From Winogradskyella psychrotolerans RS-3 (GTDB taxonomy: Bacteria > Bacteroidota > Bacteroidia > Flavobacteriales > Flavobacteriaceae): a DNA stretch of 64,000 bases. Shown here one piece after another: positions 51,662-62,469 of the stretch; position 1 is the stretch's first letter; each line of letters opens with the position of its first letter. The notes beneath the pieces are model-generated. The model did not search any database and was not told where the DNA came from. It saw only the letters and a program-made list of their open reading frames with translations. A program made the translations under genes and the position numbers. The stretch spans positions 172,012 to 236,011 of the forward strand of contig NZ_ATMR01000007.1 in the NCBI RefSeq assembly GCF_000427335.1, given 5' to 3'.

Positions 51662-52147
51662 CTAATTCAGTGTTTCTAAATTTACTTTTGTGAGAATCCT
51701 ATATTCTTCTATTGAATAATGCGCCAAAACAGCATCCAATAAATAATCTCTAACAACAAGAATGAGGTGCTTGTTTTCATTAGTTTCATAATTAGGAATC
51801 AACCTTTCTACTGACAAATGCAAACCTTCTTTCTTCAATTCCAACTTCCCTGATTCATCAATAATAAGATATTGCGATTCGTTTTCAGAAGCAACAGATT
51901 GCAAATAAGTATTCGCTTTTTCAAAACCCGATTTTAAAAATTTAAAATTTCCTATTTCAATGATACCTTCAGTTTCGAATTCAGTTTCAAGTTCAAATTC
52001 ATTCTTAGATTTTACTTCCAGAAAATAGCGTTTTCCTTCAGCATTATCCGGACACAATAATCCATCAACATCATCACGGTTTTTACACCATTCTAGTAAA
52101 GCTGTTGTTTTTCCTGTTCGTATAGCACCTGTGAGGATATATATCAT
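51662..52147 (-). CDS. P-loop nucleoside-triphosphatase (THEP1/NTPase_1-like)
   Basis: A 161-residue P-loop protein. The Walker A motif GAIRTGKTT is at residues 7-15 and a Walker B-like LIIDESGKLELK lies near residue 95, as in the THEP1-type NTPase family; the DESG following a hydrophobic strand is typical. Its start overlaps the stop of the upstream membrane protein (ATGA at 52144-52147), so the two are translationally coupled. Its substrate is unknown. Confidence 0.75.
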   Translation of the reverse strand: MIYILTGAIRTGKTTALLEWCKNRDDVDGLLCPDNAEGKRYFLEVKSKNEFELETEFETEGIIEIGNFKFLKSGFEKANTYLQSVASENESQYLIIDESGKLELKKEGLHLSVERLIPNYETNENKHLILVVRDYLLDAVLAHYSIEEYRILTKVNLETLN

Positions 52148-53152
52148 TCTGAAGGCACTTTAAAATGAATACAATTAGAAATACTATTCGCCATAAAATT
52201 TTGGAATCGCGCGTAGCCTTTTAAGTGTTTTGTGTCTTTCCATGTGAATGCAATAATTTGACGGAAATACGGAAACAAATCCATCGCATTCGCAATATCC
52301 TCTTGATATTTAGATTCTTTTTTTCGAAGATACTTCTGAACCACTTTTAACAAAAAAGGACCAATCACTACATACCAAAGCATTAAAATTAAGAAGCTTC
52401 GTAAGACAATATAAATGGCTTTTTGCCAACCCAAAAGCGGACCTCCAAATATTGAAAATGCTAAAACCATAACCGTAACAGTGCCTAACCACACCCAAAT
52501 GACTTTCGTTTTAAAAGCTACTTTTTTGGTTTTCTTATCAAGTTTATCCGTTTCAAGATGAAGATAAAAATCAGTTTCTTTTTTATTCGAAATAATCTTA
52601 ATCGTATTTTTAATAAAAATCCCTGCTAAAATTCCGCAAATCCCATAAACCAAAAGATAGGTGGTGACTAAAAGCGATGTTGTAGAGGTTTCTGAAACAA
52701 AATTTAATTTTTTCTGAACCCAAGCTCCATAAATATCAATGGCTTCCCAAAGATTTGTTCCATAAACAATGGTTAGAATTAATAATTTTTGAAGTGCCGA
52801 TTCTAAAAAAAGTCACCATTCCTAAAACCATTATCGTAGCTCCTTTCCATGAGAAATTAGAAAATAAAATCGCTGCTAAAACCGCTTGAAAACTCAAAGC
52901 AACATAAGCTCCGAAAGGTGAATATGGACTCACTGCCATTTTTATAATTAAGACAATGACCAATGCTTTTAAGATGGCTTGCCATTTATTTGTGGCATAA
53001 TAGGCAATTAAACTAATGAGTAAAATGGACACTCCACCTACGATCAATCCTGTAAATGGTGAGTTAAATACATGCAAAAAACCACCTAAACCCGACTCGT
53101 TTAAAGCCCAAAGTGCGGTGAGTTTTTCTATGATGGATTTGTTGTTTTTCAT
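52144..53152 (-). CDS. Unknown multi-spanning membrane protein, interrupted by one frameshift
   Basis: Two adjoining frames (53152-52736 and downstream to 52144) form one protein of about 336 residues when one T is added to the run at 52805-52811 (A7 on the plus strand): the sequence then reads MVTFFLESALQKLLILTI and runs on into the second part. It has about eight hydrophobic segments, two conspicuous stretches being SPYSPFGAYVALSFQAV and FGGPLLGWQKA. It looks somewhat like a transporter membrane component, but I do not recognise the family. It sits between xdhC and the P-loop NTPase. Confidence 0.65.
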
Positions 53153-53159
53153 GTTACTT

Positions 53160-53173
53160 CCCGTGAAAACGGG
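53160..53173. repeat. CCCGT-TTTC-ACGGG hairpin before the membrane protein
   Basis: Read on the minus strand, a 5-base-arm hairpin with a TTTC loop, seven bases ahead of the ATG at 53152. Another example of the start-proximal hairpin series. Confidence 0.75.
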
Positions 53174-53233
53174 AATCTTTTTTAAGTTTCGTTTTATGAA
53201 GAGATTCTTAGCTTTGCTCAGAATGACATAATC

Positions 53234-54011
53234 TATTTAGTTACTGACTGATAATGCACTTGTAGTAACTGTGCTACCACACTAATCGCAATTTCTTTTG
53301 GTGTATTTCCTCCGATATCTAATCCTATTGGACAAACCACATTTGTCATCCCTTCGGGAATATCCATTTCTTTAATGAGCATGTTATTGAACCGTACTTT
53401 TTTGTTTTACTGCCTATTAACCCTAAAAATTTAGTTTCATTTTGTAATGCCATGGTTATCAAATCAAAATCGATGGCATGATTATGTGTCAACACTAAAA
53501 CATAACAATTAGGCCCCCATTTCACAGCATCTTTAAACGATTTAAAATCGGTTTCGGTTGCTTGATGTGTCGTTACACTGCTGTCTAATTCTAAATTAGA
53601 AAACCAATCGTCACGCGAATCTATTAAGTTCACTTTAAAAGGTGTATCGACTAGAAGTTTGCAGATTTCAACACCAATATGTCCTGCTCCAAATAAAAAT
53701 AATTCTGGTGATTGATTCATGGGTTCTATGATAAATTCTACTTTTCCTCCGCAACATTGCTCAAATTCCGGGCCTAAAGTATAGGTAGATTCAATAATTT
53801 TATTCTCTTTTAAAGCAACGATAGCTTCGTCTATGGCTTTAAATTCAAGCTTCCCTCCTCCTATGGTTCCGTGAATATCCTTATCCTCAGTCACAAGCAT
53901 ACGCGAACCCACCACACAAGGAGTTGACCCTAAACACTTGGTCACCGTTATAAAGGCAACAGGTATTTGCTTTTGTTTAAATTCAGAAAGTAATTCAATC
54001 CAGTTTTGCAT
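53234..54011 (-). CDS. xdhC: Xanthine dehydrogenase accessory protein XdhC, interrupted by one frameshift
   Basis: XdhC loads the sulfurated Mo-cofactor into xanthine dehydrogenase. The N-terminal domain has STPCVVGSRML, GGGKLE and FEQCCGGK. The C-terminal Rossmann domain has FGAGHIG, THNHAIDFDL and LGLIGSKTKK. The frame breaks at the T6 run 53398-53403 (plus strand); one added base continues as VRFNNMLIKEMDIPEG...CPIGLDIGGNTPKEIA, the conserved XdhC end, to TAG at 53234. ATG 54011 is the natural start. Full length would be 259 residues. Confidence 0.87.
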
Positions 54012-54186
54012 TTCTAATAAAAAAGAGAATTTAAAAGTAAGGTTTTTTGATTTAAATAGTCTTCTATTTTCAAAACTAGAGTCAAACCATTTAATAGAAA
54101 TCAATCTTTTAAAATTTTCTGTAATCTTTAAGATTTAACTTCGACTTAATCGTTATATTGATTTTTCTAAATCAAAAAATAATTTT

Positions 54187-54522
54187 ATGTCGAAACCATA
54201 TTACGATGCTGCGGATTTACGCAAATTTGGAAAAATCACGGAATGGAGTGAAGAATTAGGAACAAAATTCTTCGATTATTACGGAAAAGTTTTTGAGGAA
54301 GGCGCTTTAACGGCGCGTGAAAAATCACTCATAGCTTTAGCTGTAGCGCATACAGAACAATGCCCATATTGTATTGATGCCTATACAAAAGACACGTTGC
54401 AACGTGGCATTACCAAAGAACAAATGATGGAAGCCATACATGTTGGTGCAGCAATAAAAAGCGGCGCAACTTTAGTACATGGTGTACAAATGATGAATAA
54501 AGTCAACAAATTAGACGGTTAA
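54187..54522 (+). CDS. Arsenosugar-cluster AhpD/carboxymuconolactone decarboxylase-like protein
   Basis: A 111-residue AhpD-like alpha-helical protein with redox motif C59-P-Y-C62 (TEQCPYCIDAYTKD), as in peroxidase-like relatives. The gene precedes arsS by 56 bases. Small CxxC proteins of this kind are known beside arsenosugar radical SAM genes and are annotated as arsenosugar biosynthesis-associated peroxidase-like. Its likely task is thiol redox chemistry on an arsenical or a protein partner (inference). It is the first gene of the plus-strand cluster, divergent from xdhC. Confidence 0.82.
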   Translation: MSKPYYDAADLRKFGKITEWSEELGTKFFDYYGKVFEEGALTAREKSLIALAVAHTEQCPYCIDAYTKDTLQRGITKEQMMEAIHVGAAIKSGATLVHGVQMMNKVNKLDG

Positions 54523-54578
54523 GATAAAAACCTCAACCGCATTAATTTCGTACGAATTACAAACAAGAGAAACGATTA

Positions 54579-55634
54579 ATGGCAACAAAGTCCCTAAAAA
54601 AACTCGGAAACGATTTAGCACAAAGCAATAAACAAATAGAAATACTCTCTAATGGTATCTTTAAAAGTGGTGAATTACCAACCTTTAAAGATAAGATTTC
54701 AGAAACGAGTCAATTTCCAATTAAAGCAAAAAAACTAGAAATTCTACAGATTAATGTTGGTTACATGTGTAACCAAGTTTGCGACCATTGCCACGTAGAT
54801 GCAGGTCCGGATCGAAAAGAAATTATGACGAGAGACACCATGAGACAATGTCTTGAGGTGATCAAAAATTCTGGAGCACACACGCTAGATTTAACTGGAG
54901 GAGCACCTGAAATGAATCCGGATTTTAGATGGTTTGTAGAAGAAGCAGCCAAAGTTGGTATTACAGATTTTATTGTACGTTCTAATTTAACTATTATTAG
55001 AGCCAATAAAAAATATTACGATTTACCAGACTTCTTTAAAAAGCACAATGTTCATGTAGTGAGTTCTATGCCACACTGGACAAAAGGAAAAACAGACAAA
55101 CAACGTGGAGATGGTGTTTTTGATAAATCTATAAAAGCCTTGCAAGAATTAAATGCTGTAGGTTACGGCATGCCAGGAAGCGATTTAAAATTAGATTTAG
55201 TTTACAATCCGTCTGGAGCCTTTTTACCAGGTGATCAAGTTGCGATGGAAAAGGATTTTAAAAAGGCCTTGATGGACGATTTCGGAATTGAATTTCATAA
55301 TCTATTTGCCATTACAAATTTACCTATCGCACGATTCTTAGATTATTTAATTGCTTCAGAAAATTACGAAGATTATATGTATTCTTTAGTAGAAGCTTAT
55401 AATCCGGCTGCTGTAGAAAATGTGATGTGTACCAATACCTTATCAATTAGTTGGGATGGGTATTTATTTGATTGTGATTTTAATCAAATGCTAGAATTAC
55501 CCGTAAATAGCAAATCGAGACATATTTCAGAATTTAACGAAGAATTATTAGAAGGACGAAACATCGTTATTTCTCAACATTGTTACGGTTGTACTGCTGG
55601 CGCAGGAAGTAGCTGTCAGGGTGTTGTAGCATAA
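54579..55634 (+). CDS. arsS: Arsenosugar biosynthesis radical SAM protein ArsS
   Basis: A radical SAM protein of 351 residues with the cluster C64-x3-C68-x2-C71 (CNQVCDHC, followed by HVDAGPDRKE), the LDLTGGAPEMNP motif, and a C-terminal cysteine-rich tail (CYGCTAGAGSSC). These match the radical SAM/Cys-rich family in which ArsS adds a 5'-deoxyadenosyl group to dimethylarsenite on the way to arsenosugars. Neighbours agree: CxxC AhpD-like protein before it and DUF2064 transferase after it. The substrate is inferred from the family. An arsenite methyltransferase (arsM) is not in the window. Confidence 0.88.
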   Translation: MATKSLKKLGNDLAQSNKQIEILSNGIFKSGELPTFKDKISETSQFPIKAKKLEILQINVGYMCNQVCDHCHVDAGPDRKEIMTRDTMRQCLEVIKNSGAHTLDLTGGAPEMNPDFRWFVEEAAKVGITDFIVRSNLTIIRANKKYYDLPDFFKKHNVHVVSSMPHWTKGKTDKQRGDGVFDKSIKALQELNAVGYGMPGSDLKLDLVYNPSGAFLPGDQVAMEKDFKKALMDDFGIEFHNLFAITNLPIARFLDYLIASENYEDYMYSLVEAYNPAAVENVMCTNTLSISWDGYLFDCDFNQMLELPVNSKSRHISEFNEELLEGRNIVISQHCYGCTAGAGSSCQGVVA

Positions 55635-55638
55635 CAAA

Positions 55639-55699
55639 ATTCCTGCGAAGGCAGGAATCTCAGATTTAAACCAATTAAGATTTCTGCCTTCGCAGGAAT
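55639..55699. repeat. Two ATTCCTGC-type palindromes either side of a short spacer
   Basis: The first copy is 55639-55658 and the second 55681-55699, the latter ending six bases before the transferase ATG (55705). Confidence 0.75.
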
Positions 55700-55704
55700 A
55701 AATA

Positions 55705-56385
55705 ATGAAGAACAAAACCGCCATATTAATCTTTGCAAATTCTGCAGAAAAGCAATTGAACTCAAAATCAATTTCTTCTTCTGACTTCTTTAATTTGCTT
55801 GATTCTGATACTGTAAAAACAGTTAAGAAAACGAATTTAGCTTATTTTCATTTTTCCGAAAAAGAACAAATTGGTAGTTCATTTGGCGAGCGCTTTACTA
55901 ATGCCATTGAAGCTGTTTTTAATAAAGGTTTTGAACATGTTATTTCTCTCGGAAACGACATACCTCATCTTAGAGCCAATCACATTCTAAAGGCGACTCA
56001 AAACTTAGCAACTTCAGACTATGTTTTAGGACCTTCAACCGATGGTGGTTTTTATTTAATGGGTTTCAAAAAAGCACATTTTAATAAAACTAGTTTCCAG
56101 AATTTACCATGGCAAACGTCTAAACTAAGACATTGTTTAAACACCGAATTACAACATCAAAACGAAAGTGTTTCCTATTTAGAAATGCTAACAGATATTG
56201 ATGATGTTTCAGATATCGACTTCGTTTTAGAAAGTTTCAAAACTTTAGATTTCAAGATAAAACAATTATTATTAATACTTCGAAAAACAACAAAGACCAT
56301 TTTAACGTCTGCTTCCGTTTTTCAATATGCTACAGTCTTTAAATCGCCATACAATAAAGGCTCACCAATATCACTTCATGTATAA
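55705..56385 (+). CDS. DUF2064 (rSAM-associated) transferase
   Basis: A 226-residue glycosyltransferase-like protein of the DUF2064 / 'transferase 1, rSAM/selenodomain-associated' family. Hallmarks are FGERFTNAIEAVFNKGFEHV, GNDIPHL with the aspartate of a nucleotide-sugar fold, and VLGPSTDGGFYLMG. It follows arsS by 70 bases. A second member of the same family starts at 63835, so the cluster has two. The donor and acceptor are not known. Confidence 0.82.
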   Translation: MKNKTAILIFANSAEKQLNSKSISSSDFFNLLDSDTVKTVKKTNLAYFHFSEKEQIGSSFGERFTNAIEAVFNKGFEHVISLGNDIPHLRANHILKATQNLATSDYVLGPSTDGGFYLMGFKKAHFNKTSFQNLPWQTSKLRHCLNTELQHQNESVSYLEMLTDIDDVSDIDFVLESFKTLDFKIKQLLLILRKTTKTILTSASVFQYATVFKSPYNKGSPISLHV

Positions 56386-56454
56386 AGAAGGATTTTAATG
56401 CTATTAAAGTCTAAGAATTTTTACAACTAAACATTCTCACATCTTAAAAAATCG

Positions 56455-56467
56455 CCACGTTTTGTGG
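56455..56467. repeat. CCAC-GTTTT-GTGG hairpin before susC
   Basis: A four-base-arm stem-loop, seven bases ahead of the susC start codon (56475); a degenerate member of the start-proximal hairpin group. Confidence 0.55.
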
Positions 56468-56474
56468 TCGTAAT

Positions 56475-59400
56475 ATGAAGTACATTTACTCATGTTTGCT
56501 GCTATGCTTATGCCTATTTAGCAATGCGCAAATTACAATTATCGGAACCGTCACCGATGCTGTTTCTAACACACCTTTGCCGTTTGTAAACATTACATCT
56601 AGTAATGGCAATGGAACAACGACAGACGAGCAAGGCACATATAGTATTGTCGTCAACTCAAGTACCGAAAAACTTACTTTTTCCTTTTTAGGTTTTAAAA
56701 CACAAACCATTAGTGTTGGTAATACAACTATAATCAACATTGCACTTGAAGAAGACTCGGCTACTTTAGACGAAGTGGTCATTACTGCTTTAGGTTTAGA
56801 ACGCGATACCAAAGAATTGGGTTACGCTGTACAAGCCATTTCCTCTAAAAAATTAACGGAAGTAAAAACGGTGAACTTTTTAGACAACCTGCAAGGTAAA
56901 TTAGCAGGAGTTACGGTAACGCAAGGTGCTACAGGCGTTGGTTCTTCATCGAAAATCACGATTAGAGGTGAAGCGTCCTTTTCAAACAACAATCCTTTAT
57001 TTGTGGTTGATGGTGTACCAATAAACAATGAGACTGTTTTTAATTTCACCAATGAAGCTGCAGCCGGATTTCAAGAAATTGATTTTGGTAATGGTGCCAT
57101 GGAAGTCAACCCTGATGATATTGGCTCTGTTACCGTTTTAAAAGGACCAAGTGCAGCTGCGTTATATGGTACAAGAGCGTCGAATGGTGTTATTGTTATT
57201 GAAACCAAAACGGAAAAACAAAGAGGTTTAGGCATCAGTTTTAATTCGTCTCTTTTTGTAGACACTGCTTTTAAATTACCCGATTTTCAAAATTCTTATG
57301 GTCAAGGAAATTCGGGTCAGTTTGAATATAGTGATGGCCTTGGCGGCGGAATTAACGACAACATCACCTATTCTTGGGGACCACAATTAGACACTGGTTT
57401 GTTAATTCCGCAATTTGATAGTCCTGTGCAATTGTCAAATGGCACTTTTGTTAGAGGTGGAGATACTGCGCTTTACGATGGTTTAGAAATCACAGCAACA
57501 CCTTTTAAATCGAATCCAGATAACTTGAAGGATTTTTATGAAACTGGTGTTACCACTATTAATAACATCTCAGTTTCTAATGGGTTCGATTCAGGTAATT
57601 ACAGATTATCGTTCACCGATTTGAGAAGCGAATCTATTATTCCTAGCGTTAATTTAGACCGACAAACCATTTCTGCCAAATTAAACTTTCAACCAAGTGA
57701 CATTACCGAAATCAATTCATCTTTCAGTTATATAAATTCTAATAGTGACAACAGACCTTCTAATGGCTATGGCAGTGAAAATGCCAATTATTCTTTGGTA
57801 GCTTGGGGACCACGTTCATTAAATATTGAAAACCTAAAAAATTATTGGCAACCTGGTTTAGAAGGCACGCAACAATATTCATTTAATTACACATTTTTTG
57901 ATAATCCGTATTTCATTTTAAATGAGAACACCAATTCCTTTAATCGCGATCGTATTTTTGGAAATCTATCCATTACACAAGAACTGACTAAAAAATTAAG
58001 TGTTTCTCTTAGAACAGGAATGGATTACAGTACCGAAACTCGACAATTACGCAGAGCCTACAGTAGTAATCGTTTTAGTAATGGTGCATATGCAGAACAC
58101 GATGTAATGTTTAGAGAAGTGAATACCGATTTTTTAATCAACTATAAAAATCAGTTTAATAATATTTCTGTAGATGTGTTTTTAGGTGGAAATAGATTGA
58201 ATCAAATCGCAACTACCAAACAATCACAAACGGTTAGTTTGGCACAACCCGGAATTTACAATTTAAACAATGCAGCTTCACCTATTGAAGTCTTTCAATT
58301 TGAAAGTGAAAAGCGTATCAATTCATTTTATGGTATTACAAAACTGGGCTATAAAGACTTTTTATTTTTAGATATTACAGGACGGAATGATTGGTCTAGT
58401 GCATTAGCCACACCTTTTTCGGTAGATGGCACTTCGTTTTTCTACCCTTCTATCTCTTCAAGTTTTATTTTATCTAATGTTGTAGAATTACCAAATGCTG
58501 TATCGTTTGCAAAACTGAGAGCGAGTGTGGCACAAGTTGGAAACGACACAAGTGCTTACCAAACTTCTGGTGCTTTTGTATCACAAACCCCTTATAATAG
58601 TCAGCCCACATTTAGCGATCAAAATTTTATCCCGAATGCCAACTTAAAACCAGAACGCACCACCTCTTATGAGTTTGGTACCCACTTGCGCTTTTTTGAC
58701 AATAGATTACGATTGGATGTTACCTATTACAACGCCAATACCGAAGACCAAATCATTTCTTTACCTGTGGCTATTTCTTCTGGCTACAATCAGCAAGTGA
58801 TTAATGGCGGAAAAGTAAATACGCAAGGTGTGGAAATTATTTTAGGGACTAAACCAATTCAAACGGATAACTTCAATTGGAATAGTACATTTAATTTTGC
58901 AACTAATCGTTCTGTCATCAAAGATTTACCACAAGCCGACGGAAGATTAACATTGGCTTACAGTAGAATTTATGATAGCGCCAACCAAACCGTTTGGTTT
59001 CAGGTGGAAGAAGGTGGACGTGTTGGAGATTTCTACGGAACAGGATATCAAAAAAATGATAATGGTAAATTTTTAATTGATGATGACGGCAATTACATCT
59101 CCGATGATAACTTAAAAAATTAGGGAATTATAATCCAGATTTCACATTAGGATGGAGTAACAATTTCAATTATAAAAATTGGAATATGAGCTTTTTATTC
59201 GATTGGCGACAAGGAGGAGAAGTCGTTTCTAGAACACGTGCCTTAGGAAATGTTGGTGGTCAACTAGCTGAAACGAGTTACCGACCAGATGCCGGAATTG
59301 TTGCACAAGGTATCAATGTAAATACTGGACAAGCAAATACCGTTGCGATTACTGCAGAAAGTTATTACCGACAATTTTACGATAGAAATCACGAAGAAAA

Positions 59401-59665
59401 TAATGTTTATGACGCTTCCTTTTTAAAGTTACGTCAATTCGCTATTGGCTATACTTTTGATTTAAAAGATGGATTTTTAGGGTTGAAAGAAGGTGCTGAT
59501 ATTAGTCTTTCGTTAGTTGGAAACAACTTATTTGCAATTACCGAAAATCCACATTTTGACCCAGAACAACTAGCCGTTCAAGGCAATGGATTTGTAAGCG
59601 GCGTTGAAGATATGAGTTATGCGACCACACGAAGTATTGGTTTTAAAGCCGGATTTAATTTTTAA
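56475..59665 (+). CDS. SusC/RagA-type TonB-dependent outer-membrane receptor, interrupted by one frameshift
   Basis: A TonB-dependent transporter of about 1063 residues. It begins with a signal peptide, then a carboxypeptidase-D-like regulatory domain (about 20-95), then the plug (LDEVVITALGLERD, and VVDGVPINNE, with LKGPSAAALYGTRASNGVI). The frame breaks at A6 (59114-59119): the upstream part ends at 59123 and the rest continues to 59665; one more A gives NLKKLGNYNPDFTLGW. It is paired with susD, 9 bases away, and expected to import a substrate for this cluster; the substrate is unknown. Confidence 0.9.
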
Positions 59666-59674
59666 AAAAGCAAT

Positions 59675-61117
59675 ATGAAAAAATTCACATATATACTTTT
59701 GGTTTTATTTATTGCAACAACAATGAGTTGCACTAAAGATTTTGAAGACATCAATACCAATCCAAATGCACCAAGTTCTGTTCAGCCTAGCTTATTACTG
59801 CGACAAGTGATATACGATTTTGGCGAAAACATGAGCTATGAAGGTTTTGTTGCTGGCGATTTATTAGCGCAACACAGAACCGCTTTAGATTTCAATCTAT
59901 TTGATAGACACGCTTTAAAATCGCCACAACTAGGAGGTAATCCTTGGCCTATTTTTTATACCAATTTAAGAGATAATGAGATTATACTAAATCAAGCTAG
60001 AACCACAGAAACCTTTGCTGGTTATGAAGGTCCTGCGTTAATTTTAAAAGCCTATATGGCTGCTGGCTTAACTGATTTATTTGGAGACGTTCCTTATTTT
60101 GAAGCTTTTAATGGCGTTAACGGCACAGTAACACCAGCATATAATTTACAAGAAGATATTTACCTCAATGAAAACGGCATTTTAGATAACTTAGATAAAG
60201 GCATTGCGGCTATTGAAGGATATACTGATGTCATTCCGTTAGAAGGAGATATTTTATTTAATGGCAATTTAGAGGCTTGGATAAAATTCGCGAATGCCTT
60301 AAAAATTAAATATTTGGTGCGTATTTCAGATAAAATTGATGTTTCTAATGATTTACAAACGCTTTTTGATGAAGGTAATTATATCACTTCCAACAGTGAG
60401 AATGCCATTTTCAATTTCACTAACACAGACCCAAACAGTTTTAGGCTAGCACAATTACGCATTGGTGATTTCAACAATTTTGTCTTATCCGAAACAATGG
60501 AAACGATTTTAGTGGGTTTGAATGATACGCGACTTTCAAGTTTATTCCGACCATTTTCTAATTCAACTGCCAATGAATTTAATGGCTTGCTAAACGGTAT
60601 TGACGCCTCCTCTACTTCTATTGCTTTGTCTAATTACTCTTTAGCAAGTACTGCTTTTCGAGAAGACACCTCAACTTTAGACGCTAATTTTATTACCGCT
60701 TGGGAAGTGCAACTTGCCTTAGCTGAAGCGGCTGCCAAAGGTTTTATCAACGCAGATGCACAAACGCTTTATAATTCCGGAGTCACTTTAGCTTTCGAAT
60801 ATTGGAACACAGCATTACCTACAGATTACCTCACTGGTCCTGCGGCTTATAATGCTTTTGGGTCAAATCCAATAGAACAAATTTTAACTCAGAAATGGAT
60901 AGCTAGCGTGATCAATGGTTACGAAGGTTGGATAGAATACCGAAGAACAGGTTTCCCTCAGTTACAAACTATTTCAGCAAGTTTAAACAATGATTTAATC
61001 CCGATTAGAATGCCTTATCCTGCTGAAGAAGCAGCTTTAAATTTTGAAAATTACAGTGTTGCTGCAAATGCAACAGACAACAATAGTATAAACGTGCCAG
61101 TTTGGTGGAATGAATAG
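59675..61117 (+). CDS. SusD/RagB-type outer-membrane lipoprotein (SusD-like family 2)
   Basis: A 480-residue lipoprotein with a lipobox TMSC (C19). It is mostly TPR-like helices, as SusD proteins are, with the N-terminal DFEDINTNPNAP and the C-terminal GWIEYRRTGFP typical of the SusD-like_2 group. It lids the preceding SusC transporter and captures the ligand at the cell surface. It is followed after six bases by a sodium symporter, suggesting an outer- plus inner-membrane import line. Confidence 0.9.
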   Translation: MKKFTYILLVLFIATTMSCTKDFEDINTNPNAPSSVQPSLLLRQVIYDFGENMSYEGFVAGDLLAQHRTALDFNLFDRHALKSPQLGGNPWPIFYTNLRDNEIILNQARTTETFAGYEGPALILKAYMAAGLTDLFGDVPYFEAFNGVNGTVTPAYNLQEDIYLNENGILDNLDKGIAAIEGYTDVIPLEGDILFNGNLEAWIKFANALKIKYLVRISDKIDVSNDLQTLFDEGNYITSNSENAIFNFTNTDPNSFRLAQLRIGDFNNFVLSETMETILVGLNDTRLSSLFRPFSNSTANEFNGLLNGIDASSTSIALSNYSLASTAFREDTSTLDANFITAWEVQLALAEAAAKGFINADAQTLYNSGVTLAFEYWNTALPTDYLTGPAAYNAFGSNPIEQILTQKWIASVINGYEGWIEYRRTGFPQLQTISASLNNDLIPIRMPYPAEEAALNFENYSVAANATDNNSINVPVWWNE

Positions 61118-61123
61118 ACATAG

Positions 61124-62464
61124 ATGGATATAATTAACTGGCAATGGACATTGATAATTGCATCGAGTTTAATACTCTTTATATTATCGCCATTAGCAAA
61201 GACAACGGAGGAATTTTTTAAGGCGGTTCATAAAAAGAAAGCACCAAACAGCCTAGTGCTTACCGGAAGCCTTATCATTTCTTGGATTTTTGCCAAGAGC
61301 ATTACCAATGCAGCCAATTTAGGTTTAGACTTTGGTATTGTTGGTGGTGTTGCCTATGCTGGTTATTATGTTTCGTTTGCTGTCGCTGGTTTATTAATTT
61401 ACAAAATGCGCGTTGTTGGCGGATTTAAAAGTATTCATCAGTTTTTAACCACCAAATTCGGAAAAGGAGCCATGGCTTTATTTTCGATATTGATTGCCAT
61501 CAGGTTGTTCAATGAAGTTTGGAGTAACACGATGGTTATTGGTAGTTATTTTGGCGAAACAGGCAGTTCAAATTATTATTGGGCGATTATTGTTTTTACC
61601 GTTTTGACTCTAGCGTATGCGATAAAAGGAGGCTTAAGTAGTTCTATTTTTACCGATGTCATTCAAATGGTATTGTTTAGTATTTTACTCATGGTAATTT
61701 TATGGAATATCTTTTCTATAGAAACCTTTAGCGTTACGGATGTCGTAACCTCTGGTACGTGGAGTTTTGAATTGGGTTTAAATTTATTTTTCGCAGCTAT
61801 TATCCAATCATTTAGTTATCCGTTTCACGATCCCGTTTTAACGGATAGAGCCTTTATCAGCTCTCCTAAAGTCACCCGTAAAAGCTTTTTATGGGCAAGT
61901 TTATTAGGTGTACTTTGTATTATACTATTTAGTGTTATTGGTGTCTATGCACAAACCCAAGGCTTTAAAGGTCAAGCCGCCGTAGAAGTTGGAAAAGCCT
62001 TTGGAGTGGTTATTTTATTAGTCATTAATTTTATAATGATTACCTCAGCCGCTTCAACATTAGACTCTACCTTTTCGTCCTTTTCAAAATTATTAGCGAT
62101 TGATTTAGGTATGGTTAACGATCTCACCTTTGGCAGAGCATCCATGGCAGCAATTGCTATTTTAGGTACACTGCCTGTTTTTCTCGAAGCCGAAATTTTA
62201 TCAGCAACCACCATATCTGGCACCATGGTTATTGGTTTAACACCCATCTTTCTGTTTTGGAATATCAAAGTACCCAAAATGAGTTTCTATTTGAGTGTTA
62301 TTACCGGATTAATATTTGGATTTACCTTAGTTTTTAATGTGTTTCCGGAAGCCTTAATTTTTACAGAAGGCAAGTATGCAGATTTACTATGGGTTAATAT
62401 TTGGGGAATTTTAAGTTGTAATATTTTATATTTCATACCGAAATGGTTGAAATCAAATAAATAA
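61124..62464 (+). CDS. Sodium:solute symporter (SSS family)
   Basis: A 446-residue protein with about 12-13 membrane segments. AYAIKGGLSSSIFTDVIQM and the C-terminal half fit the solute:sodium symporter family; DFGIVGGVAYAGYYVSFA lies in the N-terminal half. It starts six bases after susD and its stop is 26 bases ahead of the next gene's ATG. The position implies uptake of the same compound that SusC/SusD bring in. Substrate not predicted from sequence. Confidence 0.82.
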   Translation: MDIINWQWTLIIASSLILFILSPLAKTTEEFFKAVHKKKAPNSLVLTGSLIISWIFAKSITNAANLGLDFGIVGGVAYAGYYVSFAVAGLLIYKMRVVGGFKSIHQFLTTKFGKGAMALFSILIAIRLFNEVWSNTMVIGSYFGETGSSNYYWAIIVFTVLTLAYAIKGGLSSSIFTDVIQMVLFSILLMVILWNIFSIETFSVTDVVTSGTWSFELGLNLFFAAIIQSFSYPFHDPVLTDRAFISSPKVTRKSFLWASLLGVLCIILFSVIGVYAQTQGFKGQAAVEVGKAFGVVILLVINFIMITSAASTLDSTFSSFSKLLAIDLGMVNDLTFGRASMAAIAILGTLPVFLEAEILSATTISGTMVIGLTPIFLFWNIKVPKMSFYLSVITGLIFGFTLVFNVFPEALIFTEGKYADLLWVNIWGILSCNILYFIPKWLKSNK

Positions 62465-62469
62465 GATGT

